A stretch of DNA of 64,000 nucleotides from Cellulomonas algicola. Lineage in GTDB: Bacteria > Actinomycetota > Actinomycetes > Actinomycetales > Cellulomonadaceae. Below the pieces are notes generated by a model. That model was not told the origin of the DNA. It did no database searches and saw only the letters and a list, made by a program, of their open reading frames with translations. Positions 23,543-31,885 of this stretch are shown piece after piece. How positions within the stretch are numbered: position 1 is the stretch's first letter; each line of letters begins with the position of its first letter. Both the position numbers and the translations under genes were made by a program. The stretch spans positions 21,013 to 85,012 of the forward strand of contig NZ_BHYL01000059.1 of assembly GCF_003851725.1 (NCBI RefSeq). Reading direction: 5' to 3'.

Positions 23543-25775
23543 TCTCGAACACCTTGTCCTTCCAGGCACCGTTCTCGGACCACTCCACGAGGATGCTGTC
23601 CGGGACCCGGCTCGATCCTACGTAGTCGGGTGTGATCCTCACGCTGACGTGGACGGGAGGGTGCCCGTCGATGAGCGAGCGCCACTGCTGCTCGAGCTCG
23701 TAGAAGCTGCCGGGACCGGAGCGGTTGACGCGTTCGAGCATCGCGACGATGTTGACGTACTCGCCGCCGCCGCCGTACATGTTCGCGTACAGGTGGCCGC
23801 CGTCGTACCCAGGACCGCCCTCGGCGCCGACGCGCGTCTGTACAGACTCGGACCGGTCCGCCGCCCCGAGGGCCAGGTCGTCTGTATATGCGACCTCCGT
23901 GCGCCCGTCGAGGCCGATCTCGAAGACGTGCGCGCCGCCGTGGTGCGGGTGGACGACGTAGGTGACGCCGTCCTGAGGGTTGTTCAGGTCGGCGTTGAGG
24001 TTGTTCAAGCCGCCGTAGGTCGTCTCGACGTACCGGACTCTCCCGTCGGCGTCGGTGTAGAAGTCCCCGCGGCCTTCCACGCGGTAGAGCGTCGAGGGGG
24101 CGAGGTCGGTGCGGGCGGCGAACGGCGTCCGCGACCCCGGGAAGCCGGAGTCGTCCGGTCGCACAGTGACCTCGAGCTCGGACGCGGGCCGCGGATACAG
24201 GTCCGGCACCGTCCGACCGTGCAGGGCGCCTGGCGCTGCGCCGGTCGGCGGCACGTCCGCGCGGGGCGCGGTCGCGTCCGGGGGCGGGCCTCCAGGGGAG
24301 CCCGCACCCCCGACGTGAGGCGTACCTCCGTCGAGCAGGCCACCACTGTGCGGAGCGTCGGCCCTGTGGCCGCCTCCCGGGCTCCCGTCGCCGCCGGTCC
24401 CACCAGAGGCCTGGTCGGCACGACCGTCGGCGGTGACGAGCTCCCGCTCGGGCACGTGGGCGCGCTCGGGCGCGTGTGTGCCGTCGACAGTCGCACGGCT
24501 CTGCGGCATGGCGTCGACGTCGCGGACCGCGACGCCGCCGAGGCCGTCGTGGACGGTTCCCGAAGGCAGGTCGTCGAGCGTGCTGGTCGCGGGCGGCAGG
24601 TCGAGGGTGAGCGTCTCGTCCAGGCCCTCGACTCCGCGCAGGCCGGCGACGAGGTCGTCGAGCCGCGGGAGCGCGCCCCGCAGGCCGCGTGCCCCGAGGG
24701 CGAGCGGGTCCGTGAGGTCGACGATCTCGGCGCCGCGGGCCAGCCACGCCGAGACCTTGGCACCCTTGCCCGCCGCGTTGGCGGCGGTCGCGGCGCCCTT
24801 CGTCCCGGACACCGCAGCACCGGCGGGCAGGAGGACGGTCGCGATATTGAAGACCGCACCGCCGGCCGCGCGGCCCGGGTCGTCGTCCCAGGTGTCCCAC
24901 GAGACCATGCCCTTGCCGAGCCCGATCCACGCGGTGCCGGTGCGCTGGGCGGAGTACACGCCGCTGCCGTCCGACAGGTGCATGACGACACCCATGACGG
25001 TGAACGGGAACAGGTCCGACATGCCCATCCAGGTCTCGCGCAGCGTCGCGTTCGAGTACCGCCAGTCCCGGAACCCCACGAACCCCGCGAGCCCGGTCAC
25101 GGTGCCCCACAGCCCGTCGACCACGACTCCGTCCCACACGAACCGCTTGACCTGGACCGCCGCCGCCTTCGGGCAGGCGTCCTCCCGCTTCACCGCCGAG
25201 CCCCACGGCATCGCCGCCTCCGCCGGCAACGCGGCGTAGCCATACCCGAGCGGGTCGTCCTCGCCGGTCGACGCATGCCACGGCGCCGCGCAGTACAGCG
25301 CCCGGATCTCGTTCGCGCACGCCCGCTCGGCCTCCCACAGGGCGACCTGCTGAGCGTTGACGCGCTCGACCAGGTCGGTGTTCGCGTCCACCAGGCCCTG
25401 GTCCTGCCGCCACTCGCTGTTCGACGCGATCGAGCTCCGGAACGCGCGCGCGTCGGTGCGGGTCCGGGCGAGCGACGCCTTGATCGGCCGGATCGCCTCC
25501 GCGTACCGGCGCAGCGCCGCGGCCAGCAGTTCGACCCCGTCGCCGACGTCGCGCGCACCCGTCTCCACGGGATCCATCACCGTGAACAACCGGCCGGCCT
25601 CGGGCGCCTCGTAGACCGCCGACAGCCCACGCCACCGAGCGACGGCCTGCGCGCCGTGCTCCCGGAGCGCCGCACCCTGCGCCGCGAGCGCGTCCGCCGC
25701 GGCCAGCACGCCGTCCGGGTCGAGGGCGTCGCCCGGGATCGTGGTCGGGTCGATCGCGCGGTGGAGCGTCGACAT
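23529..25775 (-). CDS. Polymorphic toxin with C-terminal DNA/RNA non-specific endonuclease domain
   Basis: A 748-residue protein from the ATG at 25,775. Residues 1-150 are helical (LDPDGVLAAADALAAQGAAL, ELLAAALRRYAEAIRPIKAS) like the WXG/LXG-type delivery domains of type VII secretion effectors. A hydrophobic Gly-rich middle follows (about 285-345), then a disordered Pro/Gly/Asp region of about 120 residues. The last 95 residues carry the nuclease signature: GYDGGHLYANMYGGGGEYVN with the catalytic His at about 661, NIVAMLERVNRSG, FYELEQQW, and a VHVSVRITPDYVGSSRVPDS tail, as in EssD/YeeF-type nucleases (Endonuclea_NS_2). No signal peptide is present and no type VII machinery is encoded in the window, so the secretion route is inferred. 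An immunity gene overlaps its 3-prime end. Confidence 0.82.
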   Translation of the reverse strand: MSTLHRAIDPTTIPGDALDPDGVLAAADALAAQGAALREHGAQAVARWRGLSAVYEAPEAGRLFTVMDPVETGARDVGDGVELLAAALRRYAEAIRPIKASLARTRTDARAFRSSIASNSEWRQDQGLVDANTDLVERVNAQQVALWEAERACANEIRALYCAAPWHASTGEDDPLGYGYAALPAEAAMPWGSAVKREDACPKAAAVQVKRFVWDGVVVDGLWGTVTGLAGFVGFRDWRYSNATLRETWMGMSDLFPFTVMGVVMHLSDGSGVYSAQRTGTAWIGLGKGMVSWDTWDDDPGRAAGGAVFNIATVLLPAGAAVSGTKGAATAANAAGKGAKVSAWLARGAEIVDLTDPLALGARGLRGALPRLDDLVAGLRGVEGLDETLTLDLPPATSTLDDLPSGTVHDGLGGVAVRDVDAMPQSRATVDGTHAPERAHVPERELVTADGRADQASGGTGGDGSPGGGHRADAPHSGGLLDGGTPHVGGAGSPGGPPPDATAPRADVPPTGAAPGALHGRTVPDLYPRPASELEVTVRPDDSGFPGSRTPFAARTDLAPSTLYRVEGRGDFYTDADGRVRYVETTYGGLNNLNADLNNPQDGVTYVVHPHHGGAHVFEIGLDGRTEVAYTDDLALGAADRSESVQTRVGAEGGPGYDGGHLYANMYGGGGEYVNIVAMLERVNRSGPGSFYELEQQWRSLIDGHPPVHVSVRITPDYVGSSRVPDSILVEWSENGAWKDKVFENVVD

Positions 25776-26151
25776 CGTGGCCCCCGGCGGATCGGACGAA
25801 ACGAACGCGCTGACCCTAGCGGCTGCCATCCTGACCGTGAGGCTGATGACCGGTGCACCACACGATCGCAGGACCCCGCCGGAGTTGGCTCCCGATGACG
25901 CCATGCCGGACGGGGCATCGCCGTCGCGGAGGCGACGACATCGTGGATCCAACCCGGGAGGGGAGTTGGCGCTGCAAGGGGCAAGAGCGCGCGGGACATC
26001 GGCAGCGGCGCCAATGCTTTGCCCGCCGCTGCGTGCGATTCCCGCTCTCGCGTCGCTGACAGCGCGGACGTTCGCGAAGGCGCCATTGGGCGCGCGGTTC
26101 GGCCGCTTCATCGCCGGTCTTGCGACCCCGGTGTGGGCCACCAGCCTTTTC
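25776..26151. other. Stretch upstream of the toxin gene
   Basis: About 375 bases that must hold the toxin promoter. One plus-strand frame reads RFGRFIAGLATPVWATSLFM just before 26,152 and may be the 5-prime part of the broken gene that follows. No start signal was found for it. Confidence 0.35.
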
Positions 26152-26768
26152 ATGACGCGACGCCGGCTCTACCACGCTGCGGGTCGCGCCGGACGCGCTG
26201 TTGTCGTCGTTCAGCCGACAAGCCGGCGCCGACCAGACCAGGTGCGCGGTGTCCTGGAGTTCGCCGCAGTGGCACTTGCGGTGGCCGTCTCGTTCGCCAT
26301 CGTGCGCGCGGCTGTCGATTCCCGCTGGGGGTCGACGTCGCACCGATCGTCTTCATTGCACTTCTCGTCAGTGCATTGGCCTACGTGTCGACGATGTACG
26401 CCCCCTACACGGGGCGGATCTGGAATGCCGGCCCTCACGTTCAGTCGGACTGGACTGTCTCGCTGGCGGCCGCCGATTACGCCGCCGGGCTGTTGACGAT
26501 CCGACGCCAGATCGCGCGTACGACACAGGCAGGCGATCTCATCGAGCTCTGCGCCCACGATGGGCGCTTGGTCAGCGTCTACTCGCAACTGGGGTTCGAG
26601 CAAGCTACGCCAGACGCTGCACGCATGACACTGAGGGCTTCAGCGGGCAGCAACCTTCCAGTCGGTTCGTCGCGCGTCGCGAGGCGGGCCGCCAGGCCCT
26701 GGCGCGCTTCTGCGTCGGCGAGCGCACTTCGCGCGCGCAACGCGGCCTCGACGTCCGTGGCGCGATAG
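26152..26768 (+). pseudogene. Frameshifted membrane-protein gene
   Basis: Two open frames read as one protein if joined at the run of five G at 26,327-26,331. The first gives PDQVRGVLEFAAVALAVAVS, the start of a membrane helix. The second gives VDVAPIVFIALLVSALAYVS and then a polar domain (AADYAAGLLTIRRQIARTTQ) ending VYSQLGFEQATPDAARMTL, which resembles the C-terminal end of GNAT acetyltransferases. Either the gene is dead or the G-run is a sequence error. No good start signal was found. The second frame runs on opposite the MerR-type gene, so its true end is uncertain. Confidence 0.4.
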
Positions 26769-26911
26769 CGGCGGTGCCCGCCCGCGGTGCGTTCTGCCGG
26801 AAGCAGGCCCGCGTCCGTCCATCGCCGGACGGTGCCGATCGAGACCGAGAAGCGAGTCGCTACGTGCTTGATCGACAGCAGGTTCTCTGCATCATTGCCT
26901 CGGCTGACCAC
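26579..26911 (-). CDS. MerR-type helix-turn-helix protein (BldC/excisionase-like)
   Basis: A 110-residue protein from a GTG start. Residues 12-58 form a MerR-like DNA-binding domain: LSIKHVATRFSVSIGTVRRW, TDAGLLPAERTAGGHRRYRA. The G-H-R-R-Y-R wing motif is characteristic of BldC-like and excisionase-type proteins. A helical, Arg/Ala-rich part follows, and there is no ligand domain or metal-binding cysteine cluster: only two late cysteines (ACSNPSC). A role as regulator or recombination directionality factor is possible, and no integrase lies next to it. Its 3-prime end overlaps a broken gene on the other strand. Confidence 0.8.
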   Translation of the reverse strand: MVSRGNDAENLLSIKHVATRFSVSIGTVRRWTDAGLLPAERTAGGHRRYRATDVEAALRARSALADAEARQGLAARLATRDEPTGRLLPAEALSVMRAASGVACSNPSCE

Positions 26912-27125
26912 AGCCGCACCCTAGAGGCCAGACACGCATGACATGTGACCGGTGTCACAGCGACCGTGAGTGACAATCGGTACTCGGGCGGGAACTCACA
27001 GGTGGTGTCGCACAGCGGCCCCTCCGACTGACACGGCGACTGGCCGTGTCAGTTCGGAGTTGCGGACGGCGGGCGTAACGGTCGCTGTCCGCCACCTAGG
27101 TAGTTCCGATCAGACTGGAGGAACG

Positions 27126-27440
27126 ATGAGGAGAGCTGGAGCCGCGTTCGCCGCGGTGCTGCTGCTCACGATCGCGGTGGCCTCGCCTGCCGCAGCAGTC
27201 GTCAGCAAGTCCGGCAGCAAGACCTGCTACGCCCCGAACTCGAACTCGTACACAGTGGGCCTCGCGAACGGCAACGTGAACATCAAGGGCCCCGGCGGCA
27301 CCACTGCGTACTACGTCGGCGACTCCACCTGGGTGACGCGGACGCGCGCTGGCGCCTACGGCGGTGGCAGCTGGTTCGTGAACTCCGATCGGTCGCTGAA
27401 CGACCCCGGCACCTACGCCGGATGCACAGGAGCGGTCTGA
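27126..27440 (+). CDS. Small secreted cysteine-containing protein, bacteriocin-like candidate
   Basis: A 104-residue precursor with a strong GGAGG 7 bases before the ATG. The Sec signal peptide (MRRAGAAFAAVLLLTIAVAS, PAAAV) is cleaved near residue 25, leaving about 79 residues. The mature protein is rich in Gly, Ser, Asn, Tyr and Thr with two cysteines near its ends (KTCYAPNSNSYTVG and YAGCTGAV), so one disulphide could close it. It heads a plus-strand cluster with a lipoprotein and a membrane-fusion/ABC/FtsX export unit. The context and size suggest a secreted antimicrobial or signal, as with lactococcin-972-type proteins, although the sequence lacks a convincing match to that family. Confidence 0.7.
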   Translation: MRRAGAAFAAVLLLTIAVASPAAAVVSKSGSKTCYAPNSNSYTVGLANGNVNIKGPGGTTAYYVGDSTWVTRTRAGAYGGGSWFVNSDRSLNDPGTYAGCTGAV

Positions 27441-27455
27441 CCGTTGCGAACGACG

Positions 27456-28016
27456 ATGCGTGACCACGTCCGACTGATCGTCGTGGTTGGCGCCGTCACG
27501 GCGCTGACGGGGTGCACTACCCCGTCAGCGCCATCGCCGGAGCCGACTGCCGGGACCGCCGCACCCACGACGGGCGCTGAAGGTGCGCCGGTCTACCCGG
27601 CGTACGAAGGATCGTGGGACGAGTGGTCGCAGGACTTCATGACCTGCATGCGGGACGAGGGATGGCAGATCGAGCCCGGTGATCCCAACGACGGCATCAG
27701 CTTCGAGTACGGCGTGGTCGACGACGACCAGATGGACTCGTTGATGGCGTCGCAGGACACCTGCAACATGTCCGTCGGTCGGATCGTCGCTCCCGAACTG
27801 GACGACGCGGCGCTCACGGAGTTCTACGGTCGTTTGGTTGATCACTACGACTGTCTGGTGTCGGCGGGTTTCAGTGCTGAGGCGCCTCCGACAGTCGAGG
27901 TGTACATCGACCGCCAACGTTCCGGCGCGGCGACGTGGGATCCCATGAGCGGCGTCCCGTCGGAGGACTACACATCGGCCCTGTCTGCATGCCCGCGGCC
28001 GGTATTCGGGCAATGA
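27456..28016 (+). CDS. Lipoprotein of unknown function in the export cluster
   Basis: A 186-residue precursor from the ATG at 27,456; a TTG at 27,444 is an alternative. The signal MRDHVRLIVVVGAVTALTGC ends in a perfect lipobox. After a Pro/Thr linker the domain contains EGSWDEWSQDFMTCMRDEGW and MASQDTCNMSVGRI, with ALSACPRPVFGQ at the end, so several cysteines may pair. It resembles the many actinobacterial lipoproteins of this kind encoded with peptidoglycan-binding MacA-like proteins. It may bind or present the secreted peptide, or give self-protection (inference). Its stop overlaps the next ATG. Confidence 0.75.
   Translation: MRDHVRLIVVVGAVTALTGCTTPSAPSPEPTAGTAAPTTGAEGAPVYPAYEGSWDEWSQDFMTCMRDEGWQIEPGDPNDGISFEYGVVDDDQMDSLMASQDTCNMSVGRIVAPELDDAALTEFYGRLVDHYDCLVSAGFSAEAPPTVEVYIDRQRSGAATWDPMSGVPSEDYTSALSACPRPVFGQ
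27500..27532. repeat. Perfect inverted repeat inside the lipoprotein signal-peptide coding region
   Basis: GGCGCTGACGGGGT (27500-27513) and ACCCCGTCAGCGCC (27519-27532) pair over 14 bases with a 5-base loop. It lies about 60 bases past the end of the secreted-protein gene, inside the next coding sequence. It could act as an attenuator that makes the first gene more abundant than the transporter genes. Confidence 0.6.
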
Positions 28017-29071
28017 GTCGCGCATGGCGAGCTCGCGCGGCGTGGGCGATCAGCCTCGTCGCGGTAGGAGCCCTCGCGTTCTGGGCGGGGGGCCGGTTCG
28101 CCGAACCGCCGCCGCCCCCTGCGGCCGAGCCGACGGACGTCGCGTACGAGGTCATCGACGGACAGGTTGGCTTCTCCCAGAGCTTCGCAGGACGTGCTCA
28201 ATGGGACCGGTCGCCCGGTACACCGGCGGCGGTCAGTGGAACGGTCACGTCGGTCAGTCTCCCCGCGGATGGCGTGGTGAGCGCAGGACAGGTCGTGATG
28301 ACGGTAAACCTGCGCCCGGTCGTCGTCGCGCAGGGCGCCGTGCCGGCCTTCCGGGCGATGCAGCGCGGCGACCGAGGCCCAGACGTCGCCCAACTGCAGC
28401 AGCTGCTACGGCAGCTCGGGTATGCCGCGCCGGAAAGCTCGGCATACGACGCAGCAACGGCGTCCGCGGTTCGCTCGTGGCAGCGCGCGATCGGCTTGCC
28501 GGTCGACGGCGTCGTAGCTGCGGGTGACGTGTTGTTCTTGCCTACGCTCCCAGGTCGGCTCGCTCTCGCTGAGGATGTGCGTGTCGGTGCAGTGGTCGCG
28601 GCCGGCGAGGCCTTGTTCGACGTTCTGTCCGCAGAACCCAAGGTGACGGTGACTCTTGACGCTGCTCAGGTTGCGACCGTGCCGCAGGACGCGGCAGTGA
28701 CGGTTCGAGTCGGCGACCGCCGATGGGAGGGCGTCATCGCGAGCTCTACGACCGTCGATGACGGCTCAATGGTGCTGGCCCTCACTGCTGTGGACGGCAC
28801 GCCGGTGTGTGGAGAGGACTGCGCCGCGATCCCTCCGATAGGGGTGCTCAACGTCTCTGTGGACGTCATCGTCACCCCAGCAACTGACGGGCCGGTCGTA
28901 CCGACCTCGGCCGTAAGAACGACGCCCTCAGGGGCCACGGTCGTAAGGGCGGCGCCCGATGGCCAGGAGAAGCCCGTGGAGGTGCTGGCGAGTGCTCGAG
29001 GACTTGCCGTCGTCGAGGGCATCGAGGTCGGCGACCTCATCCTCGTTCCCGCTGCCTCGGCGGGCGCGTGA
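28013..29071 (+). CDS. Membrane-fusion (MacA/HlyD-like) protein with peptidoglycan-binding domain
   Basis: A 352-residue protein anchored by one N-terminal helix (AAWAISLVAVGALAFWAGGR, residues 9-28). A beta-sandwich segment follows (TPAAVSGTVTSVSLPADGVV), split by a PG_binding_1 domain at about residues 115-170 (MQRGDRGPDVAQLQQLLRQL, SAVRSWQRAIGLPVDGVV). The C-terminal part has adaptor-type barrel repeats (VGAVVAAGEALFDVLS, VVVTSAV-like PVVPTSAVRTTPSGATVV). This architecture is typical of actinobacterial adaptors paired with MacB-like ABC transporters. The start overlaps the lipoprotein stop (ATGA), and its stop overlaps the ATPase start. It probably links the ABC exporter to the cell wall. 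Confidence 0.85.
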   Translation: MSRAWRARAAWAISLVAVGALAFWAGGRFAEPPPPPAAEPTDVAYEVIDGQVGFSQSFAGRAQWDRSPGTPAAVSGTVTSVSLPADGVVSAGQVVMTVNLRPVVVAQGAVPAFRAMQRGDRGPDVAQLQQLLRQLGYAAPESSAYDAATASAVRSWQRAIGLPVDGVVAAGDVLFLPTLPGRLALAEDVRVGAVVAAGEALFDVLSAEPKVTVTLDAAQVATVPQDAAVTVRVGDRRWEGVIASSTTVDDGSMVLALTAVDGTPVCGEDCAAIPPIGVLNVSVDVIVTPATDGPVVPTSAVRTTPSGATVVRAAPDGQEKPVEVLASARGLAVVEGIEVGDLILVPAASAGA

Positions 29072-29703
29072 TCAGCGTCGACGCGTTGACGTTCGGCTAC
29101 GGGCCGCGAACCGGGCCCGTACTGAACGACCTGACCTGCAAGTTCAGCGAGGGTGCGCTCACGACCATCACGGGGCCGTCGGGCGGGGGGAAGTCGACGC
29201 TTCTGTATCTGCTCGGGCTGATGCTGACGCCGACGGCTGGAACGGTGGTGCTGGACGGCGTGGCGACCGCGCGCCTGCCCGATGGTGAGCGAGCGAGGTT
29301 GCGGGCAACACAGATCGGATTCGTTTTCCAGGACGCGGTTCTCGACCCCGCGCGAACCGTGCTGGACAACGTGATGGAGGGAGCGCTGTTCACGGGCACC
29401 TCACGTCGTGTGGCGGAGCGCCGAGCGCGTGACCTGCTCGGGGCGCTCGGCGTTGAGCATCGACACGACCATCGGCCCGGTCAGATCTCAGGAGGGCAAG
29501 CGCAGCGCGTCGCGCTGTGCCGCGCACTGATGAAGAGCCCCACGATCATCTTGGCGGACGAGCCGTCTGGCAATCTCGACCCCGCATCTGCGGACGTCGT
29601 GTGGGACACCCTCCGGGAACGTGCCCAATCCGGAGCCACGGTCATCGTGGCAACGCACGACCCACTGCGGGCGCCCACCGGGGACGCCCGGGTGCAGCTG
29701 TGA
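29068..29703 (+). CDS. ABC transporter ATP-binding protein (MacB/LolD type)
   Basis: A 211-residue ATPase with all motifs in order: Walker A GPSGGGKST (about residues 35-43), Q-loop IGFVFQDAVLDPA, signature ISGGQAQRVALCRALM, Walker B IILADEPSGNLD and switch His in VATHD. The short form and these motifs place it with the LolD/MacB/FtsE-like export ATPases. The GTG start overlaps the adaptor stop and its stop overlaps the permease start (GTGA), so the three-gene exporter is tightly coupled. It powers the FtsX-like permease encoded next. Confidence 0.93.
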   Translation: MISVDALTFGYGPRTGPVLNDLTCKFSEGALTTITGPSGGGKSTLLYLLGLMLTPTAGTVVLDGVATARLPDGERARLRATQIGFVFQDAVLDPARTVLDNVMEGALFTGTSRRVAERRARDLLGALGVEHRHDHRPGQISGGQAQRVALCRALMKSPTIILADEPSGNLDPASADVVWDTLRERAQSGATVIVATHDPLRAPTGDARVQL

Positions 29704-30797
29704 CCTCGCTGCGGAGTCTGCTTGGCGAATCAGGACGGGTCGCGTTCGCCAACCGTGCCAGCTCTCTCGTCGTCGTCGCAGTAACGGCAGCAACCTGCCT
29801 ACTCGCGCTTGCGACGGCCGGAAGGTCGGCGGCGACTGAGTCGGCCGTCGTCGCTTCCATCGACCGCGCGGGTTCGCGTCTCATCGTGGTGACCAGCGCC
29901 TCGCCAGAAGACAGGCCACCCCCGGACTTCGTGCGCCGCGCGACGGCACTCGCGGACGTCGACTGGGCGCTCGCTGTCGGACCGGCGATCGACGTCCGCA
30001 ACGCCGCAGTGTCCGCCGCCGCTGCGGTGCCGGCACGAGCGATGTACGGCGACCCGCCCCCAGACTTGCGGCTGTTGGCCGGCCGATGGCCAGCGCAAGG
30101 TGAGGTCATCGTGAGTTCAGCCGTTGCGCCGCAGCTCGGCCTGACGGCCGCCGCAGGCTCTCTTGTCGCTACCGACGGGAAGGGCAGCTGGGACGTCGTC
30201 GGCACATTCGAAGCGGAGGGCGCTCTCACCGATCTCGATCGAGTCGTCCTGCTCGGCCCCGACCGCGATCAGTCGGTGGGCGTCTTGTACGCCGTAGCCA
30301 GCACCCCGCAGAGCGTTGCGCCCGTGTCTCGGCTTTTGCGACAGATTGCTGACGTGCGCGATCCGACGACGCTGAGCGTCACTACGTCCGACGAGCTCGT
30401 CGAGCTGTCCGCGGTGGTCACCGGCCAGCTCGGGGTTGTCGCTCGGCAGCAGGCTTCCGGAGCGATGGCCGCTGGCCTGATCTTCACTGCGGTGACTTTG
30501 TACGCATCGATCGGTGCGCGGCGACGCGACTTCGGACGCCGTCGCGCGCTTGGGGCAAGCCGGTCGGCGCTCGTGGTTCTCGTCGTCGGTCAGGCGATGT
30601 GGCCCGCGCTGGTCGGCGTCGCCCTCGGAACGGCCGGCGGGCTCGCTGTGGTTGCCCGAATCACCGGTGGACAACCTCCCGTGCCCTTCACAGCGGCGGT
30701 GAGCGTGCTCGCGGTCATCAGTGCGGTCGTCGCGAGCGTTCCCGCTGCGCTCGCGGCGGCCATGCGGGACCCGGTGCAGATCCTGCGAGTGCCGTGA
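29700..30797 (+). CDS. FtsX/MacB-like ABC transporter permease
   Basis: A 365-residue permease. One N-terminal helix (ASSLVVVAVTAATCLLALAT) is followed by a periplasmic MacB-like domain of about 190 residues (SPEDRPPPDFVRRATALADV, LAGRWPAQGEVIVSSAVAPQ). Three C-terminal helices follow (MAAGLIFTAVTLYASIGARR, LVVLVVGQAMWPALVGVALG, TAAVSVLAVISAVVASVPAA). The RRRDFGRRRALGASR loop is the coupling segment found in FtsX-type proteins. It ends ILRVP, the typical terminus. With the adaptor and ATPase it forms an exporter, probably of a peptide, lipid or drug. A short bidirectional hairpin follows. Confidence 0.88.
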   Translation: MTSLRSLLGESGRVAFANRASSLVVVAVTAATCLLALATAGRSAATESAVVASIDRAGSRLIVVTSASPEDRPPPDFVRRATALADVDWALAVGPAIDVRNAAVSAAAAVPARAMYGDPPPDLRLLAGRWPAQGEVIVSSAVAPQLGLTAAAGSLVATDGKGSWDVVGTFEAEGALTDLDRVVLLGPDRDQSVGVLYAVASTPQSVAPVSRLLRQIADVRDPTTLSVTTSDELVELSAVVTGQLGVVARQQASGAMAAGLIFTAVTLYASIGARRRDFGRRRALGASRSALVVLVVGQAMWPALVGVALGTAGGLAVVARITGGQPPVPFTAAVSVLAVISAVVASVPAALAAAMRDPVQILRVP

Positions 30798-30802
30798 TCG
30801 TT

Positions 30803-30820
30803 CGCCCCTGATCCGGGGCG
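30803..30820. terminator. Short bidirectional hairpin between convergent operons
   Basis: CGCCCC (30803-30808) and GGGGCG (30815-30820) form a 6-base stem with a 6-base loop in the 23-base gap between two convergent stop codons. It is short but well placed to end both transcripts. Confidence 0.45.
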
Positions 30821-31885
30821 CTAGTCGACCCAGCGGGCGCTAGTGATCGCTTGGAACGCGGTAACTGTCGGCTCGTTGATCTGCAGGTCGGGGATCGACA
30901 TCGAAACCTGCTCCCAGGAGAGCAACTGACCGGTGCCTGCGTCTATCACCAGGACCAGCGACTGATTGGCGCCGGCCGGGTCGGGGGGCACTGCGACTGC
31001 ACGGCCGGAGCGTCCAAGACGATCGGTGACCTCTCCGAGATCCGCCAACGCCGGTTCGGCGGCGAGCATCGCCCACACGGTGGCGCTCAGGTCGGCCGGC
31101 ACGACCCAGCGGCCATACAAGTCCGCGACTGCCGCGCCGAGGCACGACGCGGCGGCGACGTCGGACGTTCCGCACAGTTCCGGACCGCCTTGCGACGCGG
31201 TGAGGCTTTCTCGCAGCAGGTGCGGGTCTCGGGGCAGGTTCGCCGCGTAGGCCGCGTCGAACGTTCCTGCGGGCAGTTCGTCTCCTGAGTGCGCACCACC
31301 TACGGGGTAGCGATCGGGATCGACCACCCGTCCGTCCGGTGAGAGTGCCGGTGTGCGTGTCTCCTGACTGGAGAACGAGCCGTCCGGCCCGATCGTTGTC
31401 GCCTGCCGGGTGGGGGCGAGTTCGACCTCTGTGTTGCCCTCGTCGTCGACGACAGTGTTGATGTACCAGGCGAACGACAGGACTTGCTGCGCGCCGTGGC
31501 CTTCTTCGACGGGTTGCCGACGTGCTTCTGCGGCGATGGCACGCAACGCCTCCGAGGCTGGCGGAGCACTGCCGGCGGCAACGGCCTGAATGTTCGACAT
31601 TGAGTACGTCAGCATCGGCGGAGCAGCAAGCGCGGGTGCCTGCGCACCGCGCACGACGAATCCTGCGACCGCGATTGCCGTCACGATGCCGAACGCAACC
31701 GCAATCCGCACGGGCAGGCGAATCCGGCGACGGGACGCCGAGACGCGGTCCTGACCGCCTGCGACGATCCGACGCAGGATCGCCTCGTCCCGCGCCGTCA
31801 CCGGGTCGTGGTGGATGTGCACTTCGACTCCGAGCACGTCGCGCAGGCGCGCGACCTCGTCCTCAGCTCGACGTTCTGGATTCAT
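30821..31885 (-). CDS. Membrane-anchored ECF sigma partner (CU044_5270-like protein)
   Basis: A 354-residue single-pass membrane protein. Residues 1-55 are cytoplasmic and basic at the end (QDRVSASRRRIRLPVRIAVA), a helix covers about 57-78 (AFGIVTAIAVAGFVVRG), and the rest is outside, with SAPPASEALRAIAAEARRQP and two cysteines (GPELCGTSDVAAASCLGAAV). The layout matches CU044_5270 family proteins, which are regularly encoded after an ECF sigma factor. It is therefore a candidate anti-sigma or co-sensor, though it lacks a zinc-binding HxxxCxxC motif. The ATG lies in an ATGA overlap with the sigma stop, and AGGAGG lies inside the sigma gene. Confidence 0.78.
   Translation of the reverse strand: MNPERRAEDEVARLRDVLGVEVHIHHDPVTARDEAILRRIVAGGQDRVSASRRRIRLPVRIAVAFGIVTAIAVAGFVVRGAQAPALAAPPMLTYSMSNIQAVAAGSAPPASEALRAIAAEARRQPVEEGHGAQQVLSFAWYINTVVDDEGNTEVELAPTRQATTIGPDGSFSSQETRTPALSPDGRVVDPDRYPVGGAHSGDELPAGTFDAAYAANLPRDPHLLRESLTASQGGPELCGTSDVAAASCLGAAVADLYGRWVVPADLSATVWAMLAAEPALADLGEVTDRLGRSGRAVAVPPDPAGANQSLVLVIDAGTGQLLSWEQVSMSIPDLQINEPTVTAFQAITSARWVD

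Noticed and set aside
23478..25898. An 806-codon plus-strand frame opposite the nuclease toxin
   Set aside because: It mirrors the minus-strand toxin, is repetitive in Arg, Ala, Gly and Val, has no start signal and matches no family. High GC keeps antisense frames open.
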